Counted from the first letter of the stretch, positions 9,209 through 19,581 are shown. The stretch is 64,000 bases of DNA from DATARH01 sp963773625 (GCA_963773625.1 CAVZCJ010000001.1:310001-374000); one strand, 5' to 3'. The notes: generated by a model not told the origin, from the letters alone. Translations and numbers: made by a program.

Positions 9209-10308
9209 ATGGCGCAAGTCGCGCTCCGTAACATCGTCAAGACCTTCGACAAGACCCCTGCCGTGCAGGGGATCGACCTCGATATCGCCGACCGCGAGTT
9301 CATCGTGCTGGTCGGTCCCTCGGGCTGCGGCAAGAGCACGACGCTCAGAATGATCGCCGGGCTTGAGGAAGCCACCTCGGGCGAGATCTATATCGGCGAC
9401 CAGCTGGTCAACGACGTGCCGCCGAAGGATCGCGACATCGCGATGGTGTTCCAGAACTACGCGCTCTACCCGCACATGACGGTGTACGAGAACATGTCGT
9501 TCGGCCTCAGGCTGAAGAAGTTCCCCAAGCAGGAGATCAAGGAGCGGGTCGAGGCGGCGGCGCACATCCTCGATATCACCGACCTGCTCGAGCCGCCGGC
9601 CGAAGGCGCTCTCCGGCGGCCAGCGGCAGCGCGTCGCCATGGGCCGCGCCATCGTCCGCAACCCCAAGGTCTTCCTCTTCGACGAGCCGCTGTCGAACCT
9701 CGACGCCAAGCTCCGCGTGCAGATGCGCACCGAGATCAAGAAGGTGCACCAGAAGGTCACCACGACGACGATCTACGTCACCCACGACCAGGTCGAGGCG
9801 ATGACCCTCGCCGACCGCGTCGTGGTGATGAATGCCGGGCGGATCGAGCAGATCGGCCCGCCCAACGAGCTCTACCACAACCCGAAGACCCGGTTTGTCG
9901 CCGGGTTTATCGGCTCGCCGGCGATGAACTTCGTGCCGGCGCGCGTCGTCAACGGCGGCCAAGAACCTGAGCGTCCGCCTCAGCGAGAAGTTGACCCTGC
10001 CGTTGCCGGAATCCCGTACCGCGCGCTACAAGCCCTATGTCGACAAGGAAGTGATCTTCGGGCTGCGGCCGGAGGACATCATCGAAACTCGCAGCGAATT
10101 GCCGCCCGGTAGTGTGCCATTCGAGGTTGAGCTCGACGTGGTCGAGCCGATGGGCATGGAGACGATGGTCTATTTCATCGTCGATGGCGTCGAGATTTGC
10201 GGCCGCGTCAATCCGGCGGCGGCCAAGAATGCCGGCGAGACGATGAAGCTCGTCGCCGACCTCAACCACATGCACCTGATCGACCCGGCAACCGACCAGG
10301 TCATCTAA
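9209..10308 (+). CDS. Sugar-type ABC transporter ATP-binding protein, MalK/UgpC family (two frameshifts)
   Basis: ATPase that would power an ABC importer for sugars or glycerol-3-phosphate. Motifs in order: Walker A GPSGCGKST, Q-loop FQNYALYPHMTVYENM, signature SGGQRQRVAMGRAI, Walker B VFLFDEPLSNLDAKLR, the H-loop YVTHDQ, and a C-terminal regulatory OB domain ending with FGLRPEDI and HLIDPATDQVI. An extra C near 9595 falls just before the signature motif and another near 9960 within the linker; removal restores a protein of about 366 residues. No permease or binding-protein gene is adjacent, so it may be a shared MsiK-like ATPase, or its partners lie elsewhere. Two SDR genes follow closely. 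Confidence 0.85.
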
Positions 10309-10327
10309 GCCGCTCGGCCGGTTTCTC

Positions 10328-11102
10328 ATGAGCGTCGCCGGCAAGACCATCGCGATCACCGGTGCGGCGCGCGGCCTCGGCCAGGAATTCGCCTGCCATC
10401 TTGCCGCGCACGGCGCCGCCATTGTCGCTGGCGACATCAACGATTGCGCTGCGACGATCGAGCTGGTGAAGAGCGCTGGCGGCCAAGGGCATCGCCGTCC
10501 GCCTCGACGTCACCGATGCGAATTCGGCGCGCGCCATGGTGGAGGCCGGGGTCGAGGCGTTTGGCCGGCTCGACGGTCTCGTCAACAACGCCGCGCTCTA
10601 TGGCGCCCTGCATGGCGGCCGCTTCGATGCTATCGCCGAGGCCGAGTGGGATGCCTGCATGGCGGTCAACGTCAAGGGCATCTGGAATTGCTGCAAGGCG
10701 GCGGTGCCGGCGATGCGCGAGGCGATCTCCAAGGGGGCGGGCGGCGGCAGCATCGTCAACATTGCCTCGCTGGCGGCGACCTACGGCATGCCCTACGGGC
10801 TGCATTACACCGCCTCGAAGGCCGCGGTGATCGGCATCACCCGCGGGCTGGCGCGCGAACTCGGCCGCGACAACATCCGGGTCAACGCGCTGGCGCCGAG
10901 CGCGGTATTGACCGAAGGGACCAACGAGTTTTTCGGCGACAAGCTCGACCGGGCGCTGCAGGCGGTGAAAGCCCAGCAGACCATCCAGCGCAATCTGGTG
11001 CCGGCCGATCTGGCCGGCACGATGGCGTGGCTGCTCTCCGACGACAGCGCCTTCATCACCGGCCAGACCATCGCCATCGACGGCGGGACGGTGATGCTGT
11101 GA
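10328..11102 (+). CDS. SDR-family NAD(P)-dependent oxidoreductase (one frameshift)
   Basis: Classical short-chain dehydrogenase/reductase. The Rossmann motif TGAARGLGQEFA starts at residue 11; NNAALYG, the catalytic Ser in IVNIASLAATYG, and YTASK (Tyr-x-x-x-Lys) follow, and the C-terminus shows the usual ITGQTIAIDGGTVML. An extra C near 10482, in GGCGGC-C-AAG, splits it; the same decamer context is broken at 9960. The gene begins 19 bases after the ATPase and is followed nine bases on by a second SDR, so the three probably form an operon for sugar or polyol uptake and oxidation. Substrate not deducible. Confidence 0.82.
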
Positions 11103-11111
11103 CGCCCGAGC

Positions 11112-11869
11112 ATGAGCCTCAACGGCAAGGCGGCGCTGATCAGCGGCGCCGGCGGCGGCATCTGCCGGGCGATCGCGGTCGCCTTTGCCGAGGCCGGCGC
11201 CTCGGTCGCGTGCGCCGACATCGACATTGCGAGCGCGAATAAGACCGCCGAGCTCGTCCGCGCGGCCGGGGGCAAGCGCGATCGCCCGCAAATGCAACGT
11301 CGCGGACGAGGCCGAGGTGATTGCGGTTACCAAGGCCGCGCACGACGCATTCGGCCGGCTCGACATCCTGGTCAGCGGCGCGGCGCCGCACGACCCGGGC
11401 GGGCCGGTGACCGAAACCCCGCTCGCCGAATGGCAGATGGTGGTCGACATCAACCTGACCGGCGCGTTCCTTCTGTCGAAGGCGGCGCTGCCCTACATGA
11501 TCGCGGGCGGCGGCGGCTCGATCATCTTCATCGCCTCGCAGCTGGGCCGGGTCGGCAGCGCCGGCCGCGCCGCCTATTGCGCGACCAAGGGCGCGCTTGA
11601 TCCAGCTCGCCAAGGTCATCGCCATCGACCATGCCGACCAGAACGTGCGCTGCAACGCGCTGTCGCCGGGCGCGGTCGAGACCCAGCGGACGCTGCGCCG
11701 CTACAACTCGTTCGAGATCGCCAACGAAACGCTGGGCGCCAAACATCTGACCAAGCGGCTCGGCAAGCCGGAGGAACTGGCGCAGGCGGCGGTGTTCCTC
11801 GCCAGCGACGCGGCCAGTTTCGTCACTGGCAGCGACCTCTTGGTCGATGGCGGCTATACGGCGATCTAG
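11112..11869 (+). CDS. Second SDR-family oxidoreductase (two frameshifts)
   Basis: A paralogue-like neighbour of the previous gene. It shows the cofactor motif SGAGGGICRAIAVAFAEAGASVACADID, the NAG-equivalent VSGAAPHDPGG, the catalytic Ser in IIFIASQLGR, AYCATKGAL (Tyr-x-x-x-Lys) and the C-terminal ending FVTGSDLLVDGGYTAI. The cofactor-binding Asp after the second beta strand (CADID) suggests NAD preference. Extra bases near 11273 (before AIARKCNVADEAE) and 11590 (in the active-site helix after TKGAL) shift the frame. It ends seven bases before a convergent gene. Confidence 0.82.
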
Positions 11870-11875
11870 ATCGCC

Positions 11876-12815
11876 TTAGGCCTCGCAGAAATCGACCACG
11901 GCGCCGTCAGCGCCGATGCACGCGGCCGCTGAGCTTGCCGCCGCGCCCGGCGCCGCCGTCGACCGAGACGGCGAACTGGCTTTGGACGATGCCGCGGCGA
12001 TCCTTGTCATAGCCGCGGACGACGCGGCGAAACTCGGCGAACGGGGCGGCGAGTTCGAGGATGTCGGTCGGGCCCCACCAGAACGCGTCGCCTTGTGCGA
12101 TCAGCGGCCGCCGCGGATCGACCCCGGCATGAACGAAAAGCAGTCCCTTTTCCTGGGTCACCGCGGCATGGCGCAGCGCCGCGAACAGCGTCGAGTGACC
12201 CTCGGACGCGTTCATCGCCGCGCGCAGTCCGCTGGTCCAGCGGGTGATCGTCCGCGGCCCGTCGCGCGCCGCCGCGAAGCCCTGGCGGAGATCGCCGCCA
12301 TAGGCCCGCACCGTCGCCTCCACCCCCGCCCGCACCATCCACGACAGCACTTCGGTCGGATTGGGCGCGAACTGCAACTGGAGCAGCTTCTGCCACATCT
12401 CCTCTTGCGCGCCGCGCAGGTAGACGACGTCGCAGGCAAAGCCGCTCGGCCTGCCGAGCACGCGGCGGCGGAAGTCGAGCAGCTCGTTGATCGTCTCGCC
12501 GACCTCTTCGCCGTGACCGAGGTAATTGCCGAGATAGACGAGCCGGTCGCCCTGGGCAAACCGTGCGCCGATCAGATCGTGCAGCCGTGACAGCCGTCGC
12601 GCCTCGCCATGCACCGAGGCGACCGCCCAGACGCGCCGCGCGCCGCGCAACTGAGCGAACCTGCTCGGCGCGGCGACGGCACGCGGCCCGCCGGTGCGTG
12701 GCCCCGGGCGAACGCTTTCGATCGCCGCGCCGTATTGCGGGGTGCTGGCAGCCGCACCGGTCGGACGACGCAAATGTCCGAAGGGGTCCCGGTGCGCACC
12801 CCTGAGGAAGTTCAC
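11876..12815 (-). CDS. Metallophosphoesterase-fold protein with degraded metal site
   Basis: Resembles PPP-type serine/threonine phosphatases in layout but not in catalytic residues. Where active enzymes have GDxHG, GDxxDRG and GNHE, this protein has ASVHGE, LGNYLGHG and RGAQEE, so most metal-binding Asp/Asn/His ligands are absent; the later LLFVHAG histidine remains. The body, including the WQKLLQLQFAPNPTEVLSWM segment, looks well conserved and not decayed. An extra base near 11925 shifts the last twenty codons; corrected, the C-terminus is AACIGADGAVVDFCEA, ending at 11876. It sits upstream-adjacent to carD, convergent with the SDR operon. It may be a pseudo-phosphatase with a binding role. 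The start at 12815 is uncertain because the N-terminus is unconserved. Confidence 0.6.
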
Positions 12816-12854
12816 CCTCGATCCTTCCCGCGGCGGCGGCCGGCGAGCGGCCGG

Positions 12855-13358
12855 CTACGCCGTCAGCATCTGCTCGACGCGCTGGGTCGCCGTCATCTCG
12901 TCGATCCGCTCCACCGCGGCGAACTCGCGCACCAGCCTGTCGAGCGCCGCCTGGTAGATCTGGCGCTCGCTATAGGATTGCTCGGGCTGGCCGACATTGC
13001 GGAACAGGTCGCGCACGACCTCGGCGATCGAGGCCGGATCGCCCGAGGCGATCTTGGCCTGGTATTCCTGGGCGCGCCGGCTCCACATCGTGCGCTTGGC
13101 CCGCGAGCGGCCGCGCAGCTTGGCCAGCGCCGCGTCCATCTCCTTGCGGCTCGACAGCTTGCGCAGCCCGGAAACCTTCGCCTTGGCGAGTGGCACGCGC
13201 AGCGTCATGCGGTCCTTGTCGAACAGGACGACAAAGACATTGAGCGTGTGGCCGGCGATCTCCTGGGTCTCGATCGCCGTGATCTTGCCGACCCCGTGGG
13301 TCGGATAGACCACCAGGTCGCCGGCATTGAAGGGCATCTTGTCCGCCGCAATCATCAT
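12855..13358 (-). CDS. carD: CarD-family transcriptional regulator
   Basis: RNA-polymerase-binding regulator that stabilises open promoter complexes, often at rRNA and stress genes. The N-terminal RNAP-interaction domain is seen in FNAGDLVVYPTHGVGKITAIETQEIAG and the C-terminal helical DNA-binding domain in KRTMWSRRAQEYQAKIASGDPASIAEVVRDLF. The 167 residues from MMIAADKMPF match the family; the 24 extra upstream codons are poor in homology. In alphaproteobacteria carD typically stands beside fdxA, and here it is 279 bases downstream of it on the same strand. Confidence 0.92.
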   Translation of the reverse strand: MMIAADKMPFNAGDLVVYPTHGVGKITAIETQEIAGHTLNVFVVLFDKDRMTLRVPLAKAKVSGLRKLSSRKEMDAALAKLRGRSRAKRTMWSRRAQEYQAKIASGDPASIAEVVRDLFRNVGQPEQSYSERQIYQAALDRLVREFAAVERIDEMTATQRVEQMLTA

Positions 13359-13637
13359 GATCTTCCGCACCCTCGACCCGGTCGGCGCCGTCACGACACC
13401 TTCCCGAGTCGCCAATCGCGGCGGCGACAATCCACATCTCGACGAAGAGCGCGGAACGTGGGGGAGGCGTCTCGTGCGCTAATAATATGTATATCATAAC
13501 TGGGCTGGGCGAAGCCAGCACGTCAGCTATGCGCAACCCCGCTCACCCGCATTGCGGGTGGGCTGCCGGCATCCCGGCGCGACTTGGCTCGACGCGAGCG
13601 CGCGCTCGCGGTTGCTGCGATCGTCTCGATGGCGGAC

Positions 13638-13973
13638 TTAGCTGCCGCCGCCCTTTGGGCTGAAGAACTTATCGTACTTGCCTTCAACCGCTTTCCAATC
13701 ATCGGCGTCGGCGGGCGGCGGCTTCTTGCGCGTGATGTTGGGCCATGACGCCGCGTACTCGCGATTGAGCGTCAGCCATTGCTCGGCAGCCGAGTCGCTA
13801 TCCGGGATGATCGCCTCGATGGGGCATTCGGGTTCGCACACCCCGCAATCGATGCACTCGTCGGGGTGGATCACCAGCATGTTCTCGCCCTCGTAGAAAC
13901 AATCGACGGGGCAAACCTCGACGCAATCCATGTACTTGCAGCGAATGCACGCCTCGGTGACGACATAGGTCAT
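13638..13973 (-). CDS. fdxA: Ferredoxin FdxA (7Fe, one 3Fe-4S and one 4Fe-4S cluster)
   Basis: Small cytoplasmic electron carrier of 111 residues. The N-terminus CIRCKYMDCVEVCPVDCF and the second cluster set CIDCGVCEPECPIEAI contain the cysteine spacing of the AvCA/FdI family, where the first CxxC set is adjusted for a 3Fe cluster. The C-terminal tail ending KYDKFFSPKGGGS is typical for alphaproteobacterial FdxA. The frame is intact. In relatives it is flanked by an S4-domain protein and carD; here carD is present but the S4 gene lies 8.5 kb away beyond a glycan cluster. Confidence 0.95.
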   Translation of the reverse strand: MTYVVTEACIRCKYMDCVEVCPVDCFYEGENMLVIHPDECIDCGVCEPECPIEAIIPDSDSAAEQWLTLNREYAASWPNITRKKPPPADADDWKAVEGKYDKFFSPKGGGS

Positions 13974-14002
13974 GGTGTCAGGCTTCTTCCGTTCGGTTCA
14001 GG

Positions 14003-14014
14003 CGCTATATAGCG
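14003..14014. promoter_or_regulatory. Perfect 12-bp palindrome CGCTATATAGCG upstream of fdxA
   Basis: The sequence is a perfect palindrome about 30 bases upstream of the fdxA start and contains TATATA, which could serve as a -10 element for minus-strand transcription. The rest of the 313-base gap between fdxA and the next gene (13974-14286) shows nothing else I can support. Confidence 0.3.
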
Positions 14015-14286
14015 TGATCCCGATCTTACATAAACTGCGGTGCGAGCCAATCCGCCCTGCGTGAAGGCCGCCGCCGCCTCTCCGGGTTGGCGCGTGCCGC
14101 GGATCGCTGGCCAGCGCTCGTGACGATGGGGAATCTACCGGTCGCATCAAAAGGGGTGACACGGGAAACGCGCCGCCTCGCACGGGCAGCGCTCCCGCGG
14201 CTTCGCGCCAACCGGAATTTTATCGCCGAATTTTGTCGCCCCTCATCCGTTATTCTCGCTGACCCATCCCAGATCCGAGTGCCCTT

Positions 14287-15464
14287 GTGCCCAAGCGCGG
14301 CAAGATCGTCCTCCTCCATTTCGCCGGGCAAATGCCGCTCGCCGGGATCGCGTGGCAAGCGGTGCACTACCTCGTCGGCCTGGCAAAGCTCGGCTGGGAG
14401 GTTTGGTATGTCGAGGACACCGGTACCCCGGCCTACGACCCGAGGATCGAGAGCGTGGCGCCGGACTGCACCTATAACGTCGCCTATCTTTCGGGAGTTA
14501 TGGAACGGTTCGGCCTTGGCGAGCGTTGGGGCTATTGGTGCGGGCTTGACGATACCTGGCACGGCCTGTCTCGCGAACAGGTGCACCGCCTTTACGGCGA
14601 GGCCGACGCGCTCATCAATCTGTGCGGTTCGCATAATCTGCGCGAGGAGCATCTGCGCTGCCCGGTGCGCATCCTGATCGACACCGACCCGGGCTACCAG
14701 CAGATCAACTACGCCAAGGGCGATGCCGCGGAGCGCGCCTATCTCGCCGCGCACACGCATTTCTTCACCTACGGCGCCAATATCGGCCGCCCGGAATGCC
14801 CGATCCCCCTCGCCGGCCTCGATTGGCGGCCGACCCGTCCGCCGGTCGATGTCGATCTGTGGCCCGCGCCCGCCGAGGGAACAGGGCGCTGGGCCCGAGT
14901 GCTTCACCTCGATCGCCAGCTGGGACAACCGCGGCAAGGACATCGAGTATCAGGGCTCGACCTATCTCTGGTCGAAGCACGTCAATTTCCTCAAATTCCT
15001 CGACTTGCCGCGGCGCCGCCCGGACAGCTGTTTCCGGATGGCGATCAAGCCGCCGAGCGACGGCATCCGCCGCCGATGTCGAGGGGCATGGCTGGAAACT
15101 CACCGATCCGCGCCCTATTTCCGCCGACATTGCGAGCTACCGAGATTTCATCGCCGCCTCCCGCGGCGAGTTCACCGTGGCCAAGGACATTTATGCGCGC
15201 ACCAACAGCGGCTGGTTCAGCGACCGCGCCGTCTGCTATCTCGCCAGCGGGCGGCCGGTGGTGACGATGCGCACCGGATGCGCCGGGCACTATCCGCTCG
15301 GCGAGGGCCTGTTCGATTTTGCGACGCATGACGAGGCGGTCGCGGCGATCGATGCGATCGCCGGCGATTACCGCCGCCACAGCCGCGCCGCGCGCGACAT
15401 CGCTCGCGAATATTTCGCCGCGGACCGGTTGCTCGGCGAGATCCTGTCGGAGATCGGGTTGTGA
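14287..15464 (+). CDS. Glycosyltransferase-like protein (at least two frameshifts)
   Basis: A protein of about 390 residues with a GT-B-like look. The N-terminus starts with a hydrophobic strand then a glycine-poor loop (KIVLLHFAGQMPLAGIAWQAVHYLVGLAKLGWEVWYVED). The C-terminal half contains FTVAKDIYARTNSGWFSDRAVCYLASGRPVVTMRTG, typical of the nucleotide-sugar-binding region of GT4-type enzymes, followed by a DEAVAAIDAIAGDYRRHS helix. Frame changes fall near 14880 and 15070. GTG at 14287 is used because the first strand follows directly. It opens the surface-glycan cluster. Donor and acceptor are unknown. Confidence 0.65.
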
Positions 15465-15601
15465 GCCGCGACATTCGATCCTTACGGCAGTCTTACGGCT
15501 TGACAGCGCCGCCGGGGCGGCGAAACGATGCGGTAATGCCGGCCTGCCGATAATGGGCCGGCGCGAAAACCTTATCGGGGCAATCGTCTTCGGGACGTTT
15601 G

Positions 15602-17353
15602 ATGGATTCGCTTAGCACCTTGGCCCGCGCCGAAGCCGGCGCGGCGGCGTTCTCGTTGAGGGCGCTGCTGCGACCGCCACGAACTACAGACGAGTTGTGG
15701 AACCGCCTGTTCCTGGCGCTGCTGCTGATCGCGGCGCTACTGGTGTTGCTGACCTTCCGGTCCTATGGGGTGACCTGGGACGAGGACATGCAGCGCTGGT
15801 ACGGCGACCTCGTCCTCGACCATTACCTGTCCCTGATCGGCCTCGCCAAGCCGCCGCACTGGCTGGCGCTGTACAGCTACGGCGATCTCTACAATTACGG
15901 CGCGGTCTTCGACATGACCGCCTCGGCGCTGAACCGGTTCTCGCCGCTCGGCGTGTTCGAGACACGGCATTTGCTCAACGCGATCGTCGGCTTGGTCGGG
16001 ATCGCCGGCGCCTGGAAGCTCGGCAAGCGGCTGGGCGGCGCGCGAGCCGGCTTTCTCGCCGCCCTGTTTCTGCTGCTGACCCCCAATTATTACGGCCAGA
16101 TGTTCAACAACCCCAAGGACATCCCGTTCGCCGTGGGGTTCATCTGGGCGACCTATTACCTGGTCCGGATCGTGCCGTTTCTGCCGCGCCCGCCGCTGCG
16201 CCTCGTCATCAAGCTGGCGGTGGCGACAGGGCTGGCGATGGCGGTGCGGGTCGGCGGGCTGCTGCTCGTCTGCTATCTCGGGCTGATGCTGGCGCTGTTC
16301 GGGGTCTGGCACGCGATTGGCCGCGCGGCGCCTCGGCCTGCTCGATCGCGCATCGGCTGGACCAGCTTGTGGCGCGTCTTCCTGCCGGTGGCGATTCTCT
16401 CCTATGGCGTGATGCTGCTGTTCTGGCCGTGGGCCCAAGGCGCCCCGATCACGCATCCGCTGAGCTCGCTCGCGGTGTTCTCGCACGAGATCGTTCCGAC
16501 CAAGATCCTGTTCGACGGCCAGCTCTACGACGCCGGCACGGTGCCGTGGACTTATCTGCCGGCCTATATCGGCTTGGCGCTGCCCGAGCTGGTCGTGGCG
16601 CTGTTGCTCGCCGCGCCCGTCGTCGCGGCCGCCGCGCTGTCCGGCGGCGCGCCTGGGGATCGGCGCGCGTGCTGCCGCTGTTCATGCTGGGCTTCACCAT
16701 CGTCTTCCCGGTCGCCTACGCGATCGCCGACAACGCGGTGCTGTTCAACGGCATGCGGCATTTCATTTTCGTGTTGCCGCCGATCGCGGTCGCCGCGGCG
16801 CTCGTCGCCGACATCGCCCTCCGGCGGCTCGGCGGTCTTCCCTACCGCAAGCCCGTCTACGCCGCGCTCGGGCTTTACGGCCTGGCGCATGTCTCGGTCA
16901 TGGTGATGCTGCACCCCGACCAGTACGTCTATTACAACGGGTTTCGTCGGCGGCGTGGCCGGGGCCGAGCACAAGTTCAAGCTCGATTATTGGGCCAATT
17001 CCTATGCCGAGGCGGTGCGCGGGCTGGAAGAACTACCTGCGCAAGCAATACGGCGCCGACTTCGAGGAGCGCGAGTTCACCGTCGCGATCGACGGGCCGC
17101 CGGTCTCGGCGCGCTATTATTTCCCGCCCAATTTCCGCCAGGTGGTGCAGGCGAAGAAGGCCGATTTCGTGATCGGCTTCACGCTCGACGACGCCGAGCA
17201 TTATCTGAGCGACCTGCCGGTGTACCAGGTGACGCGCATGGGCGCGCTCCTGTCGGTGGTGGTCGACCACCGCGAATTCCTCGCCGAGCAGCGCATCGCG
17301 CATCAGCCCCTGGCCGGCACAACGCGCCGGGCGACCAACCTCCCGCTTACTGA
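15602..17353 (+). CDS. Polytopic membrane glycosyltransferase, ArnT/PMT-like (about four frameshifts)
   Basis: A multi-pass inner-membrane protein of about 580 residues. The first long helix (LFLALLLIAALLVLLTF) is followed by SYGVTWDEDMQRWYGD; an acidic motif directly after the first membrane helix is the catalytic hallmark of GT-C enzymes that use polyprenyl-phosphate sugars. Further helices continue to about 16,900, followed by a soluble C-terminal domain. Frame changes near 16650, 16945, 17030 and 17318 are single-base in nature; the corrected C-terminus ends QPPAY at 17353. The downstream GT2 and SMR-like flippase genes would make and flip its lipid-linked donor. Acceptor (lipid A, glycan or protein) unknown. 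Confidence 0.7.
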
Positions 17354-17415
17354 GCGGCCGGGAATAGCCGGCGCCGATCGGGCGTTCTCATCGCCTCGGA
17401 GCCGGCGCTCGCCCG

Positions 17416-18170
17416 GTGCAGGAGAGCCCGCCTGGAACGTGACGAATACGAAAAGCTCGACCGCGCCGAAGACCGGATGTGGTGGTTCGCCGCGCTGCAC
17501 GCGAATGTGCTGACGGCATGGCGGCGGCATGCGTCCTTGCGTCCCGGAACAAGAGTGCTCGATGCCGGTTGCGGCACCGGCGGGTTGCTGGCGCGGCTCG
17601 ACGGGACGAGCGGCGCCATCGGCATCGACGCCGATGCTCGCGGCCTGCGCCCGCGCCGCCGCCAAGAGCGGGCGCCCGGTTTGCGCCGGCTCTGTCGACG
17701 CCCTGCCCTTTGCCGACGCGGCATTCGCGGCGATCGTCAGCGCCGATGTCTTGTGCCATCGCGGCGTCGACGAGCGGCGCGCGCTGGCGCAATTCCACCG
17801 CTGCCTCGGCGCCGGCGGCATCCTGGTCCTCAACCTGCCCGCCTATCGCTGGATGATGTCGCGGCACGATGCGGCGGTCTACAATGCGCGGCGCTATACC
17901 AAGCGCGGCGTCCTTGCGCTGCTGCGCGCGGCCGGCTTTCAGCCGCTTTTCGCGAGCTATTGGAACATGCTGCTGTTTCCGCTGATGGTGCTGACGCGCA
18001 AGTTGCTGCCAGGCGGCGGCAGCGACGTGCGCGAGCAGCCGGGCTGGGTCGAGGCGATCGGCCGCGCCGCCACCGGCATCGAACGCATGCTGATCCGCGC
18101 CGGGATCGCCTTGCCGTTCGGCGGGTCGGTGCTGGCCGTCGCCGCCAAGATTGAGAGCAACCATGCCTGA
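17416..18170 (+). CDS. Class I SAM-dependent methyltransferase (two frameshifts)
   Basis: The SAM-binding motif VLDAGCGTGGLLARLDG is clear, followed by the acidic strand IGIDAD, the motif II region AGSVDALPFADAAFAAIVSADVLCH and the strand LGAGGILVLNLPAY, so it is a methyltransferase of the UbiE/Methyltransf_11 type. The N-terminus ERDEYEKLDRAEDRMWWF is typical of sugar- or lipid-associated members. GTG at 17416 becomes the start if an extra C near 17432 is removed; a second shift lies near 17645. The stop overlaps the ATG of the next glycosyltransferase by eight bases, indicating cotranslation. Likely modifies a sugar residue or a glycan end, by context. Confidence 0.75.
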
Positions 18171-19153
18171 AACCGCCCCCACGCTCGCGCTGTCGATCGT
18201 CATCCCGGTCTATAACGGCGCGGAGAGCATCACCGAGCTGGTCGAGGCGCTGGAAGCGCTCGACATCGCCGGCGGGCACGAGATCGTGCTGGTCAACGAC
18301 GGCAGCCCCGACAATAGCCTCGCGATCTGCCAAGGCCTCGTCGCCCGGGCGCGGGTGCCGATCACGCTGGTGAACCTGTCGCGCAATTTCGGCGAGCATA
18401 ACGCGGTGATGGCGGGGCTGCGCCAGTCCCGCGGCGCCCACGTCATCAATATGGACGACGATCTGCAGAACCCGCCGGAGGAGGTCGCCCGCCTGCTCGC
18501 CTATGCCCAGGAGACCGGGCGCGACGTCATCTACACCTATTACGACGAGAAACAGCATTCGGCCTGGCGCAACCTCGGCAGCCAGTTCACCAACTGGGTC
18601 GCCGGGTTCGTGCTCGACAAGCCGAAGGGCTTCTACCTCTCGAGCTTCCGCTGCATGAGCGCCTTTGTCGTCGAGGAAATCACCCGCTACGAGGGCCCCT
18701 TCCCTTACGTCGACGGGCTCATTCTACAGGTCACGCAGAACATCGACCGGTTGCTGGTGACCCATCTGCCACGCGCGGTCGGGCGCAGCAACTACACGCT
18801 GCGGCGTCTGCTGCGGCTGTGGATCAGCATGTTCGTCAATTTCTCGGTCATGCCGCTGCGGATCAGCACCCTGACCGGGTTCGCGCTCAGCGTATTGGGA
18901 GCGCTCGGCGGCGCCGCGGCAATCGTCGAGGCGCTGTTCTTCGTCGCCGCCGCCGGGCTGGGCGTCGCTGTTTGCGGCGGTGCTGCTCCTGTCCGGCGTG
19001 CAGCTGATGATCCTTGGCATCGTCGGCGAGTATCTCGGCCGCCTGTATCTGACCGCGAACCGCAAGCCGCAATCGGTGGTGAAGGAAATCACCCGCGGCG
19101 AGCCGGCCGCCTCGGCAGCGGCGCCGCCGGTGCGGCTGCGCCGGCGCGGCTGA
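18163..19153 (+). CDS. Polyprenyl-phosphate glycosyltransferase, GT2 (DPM1/ArnC-like), one frameshift
   Basis: Transfers a sugar from a nucleotide donor to undecaprenyl phosphate at the cytoplasmic face. The GT2 core is standard: SIVIPVYNGAESI at the start, VLVNDGSPDNS (donor Asp), MDDDLQNPPEE (DxD-type metal site) and the QHSAWRNLGSQ region. The C-terminus has two hydrophobic segments (FALSVLGALGGAAAIVEALFFV and LFAAVLLLSGVQLMILGIVGEYLGR), usual in GtrB/ArnC proteins. An extra G near 18955 lies between them. Its TGA overlaps the next start as TGATG, so it is probably coupled to the SMR-like flippase, a combination known from ArnC-ArnE/F style pathways. Confidence 0.85.
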
Positions 19154-19485
19154 TGGCGCTTTCCTATCTGAGCCTGGCCGTCGCGATCCTCCTGGGGATC
19201 GCCGGGCAGATCGTGCTGAAATCGGGCGCGGTCGGCGCGGCGAGCCTGACCGCGCAACTGCTCAATCCGCTGACGGTCGCCGGGCTCGCCATCTACGCCT
19301 TGGCGGCGATCGCCTACATCGTCGCGCTCAACAAGATCCCGGTGTCGATCGCCTTCCCGTCGGTGGCGGCGAGCTACGCCATCGTCGCGGTGCTCGCGCA
19401 TTTGTTGTGGAACGAGCCGCTCGGCTGGCCGCAATGGGGCGGCATCGTGCTGATCGGCGCGGGGATCGTGCTGATCCACCAATAG
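19153..19485 (+). CDS. SMR/EamA-like four-helix membrane protein, probable lipid-linked sugar flippase subunit
   Basis: A 110-residue protein with four hydrophobic helices: YLSLAVAILLGIAGQIVLKSGA, PLTVAGLAIYALAAIAYIVALNKI, IAFPSVAASYAIVAVLAHLLW and WGGIVLIGAGIVLIHQ. The size and the PVSIAFPSVAASY motif fit the SMR superfamily, but the membrane glutamate needed by EmrE-type drug exporters is absent from helix 1, as in ArnE/ArnF-type flippases. Overlap with the upstream GT2 gene (TGATG) supports a role in moving the polyprenyl-phosphate sugar to the periplasm for the GT-C enzyme encoded upstream. Frame intact. Confidence 0.75.
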   Translation: MALSYLSLAVAILLGIAGQIVLKSGAVGAASLTAQLLNPLTVAGLAIYALAAIAYIVALNKIPVSIAFPSVAASYAIVAVLAHLLWNEPLGWPQWGGIVLIGAGIVLIHQ

Positions 19486-19581
19486 CGAATCGACTGCGGC
19501 GAAGCCGCAATAATTCGCCGGGCAGCTCCGTGCCTCTGAGCCTCTGTGGTTAATTCCGGTGCGCGAGCGCGCCGAGTTAGA

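Noticed and set aside
8501..9763. A 420-codon minus-strand frame opposite the OmpA-like and ATPase genes
   Set aside because: It is antisense to clear motifs (OmpA domain, Walker A) and shows Arg/Asp/Val-rich shadow composition without domains.
14026..14943. A 305-codon minus-strand frame upstream of fdxA
   Set aside because: It is antisense to the N-terminal half of the glycosyltransferase-like gene and has no recognisable domain.
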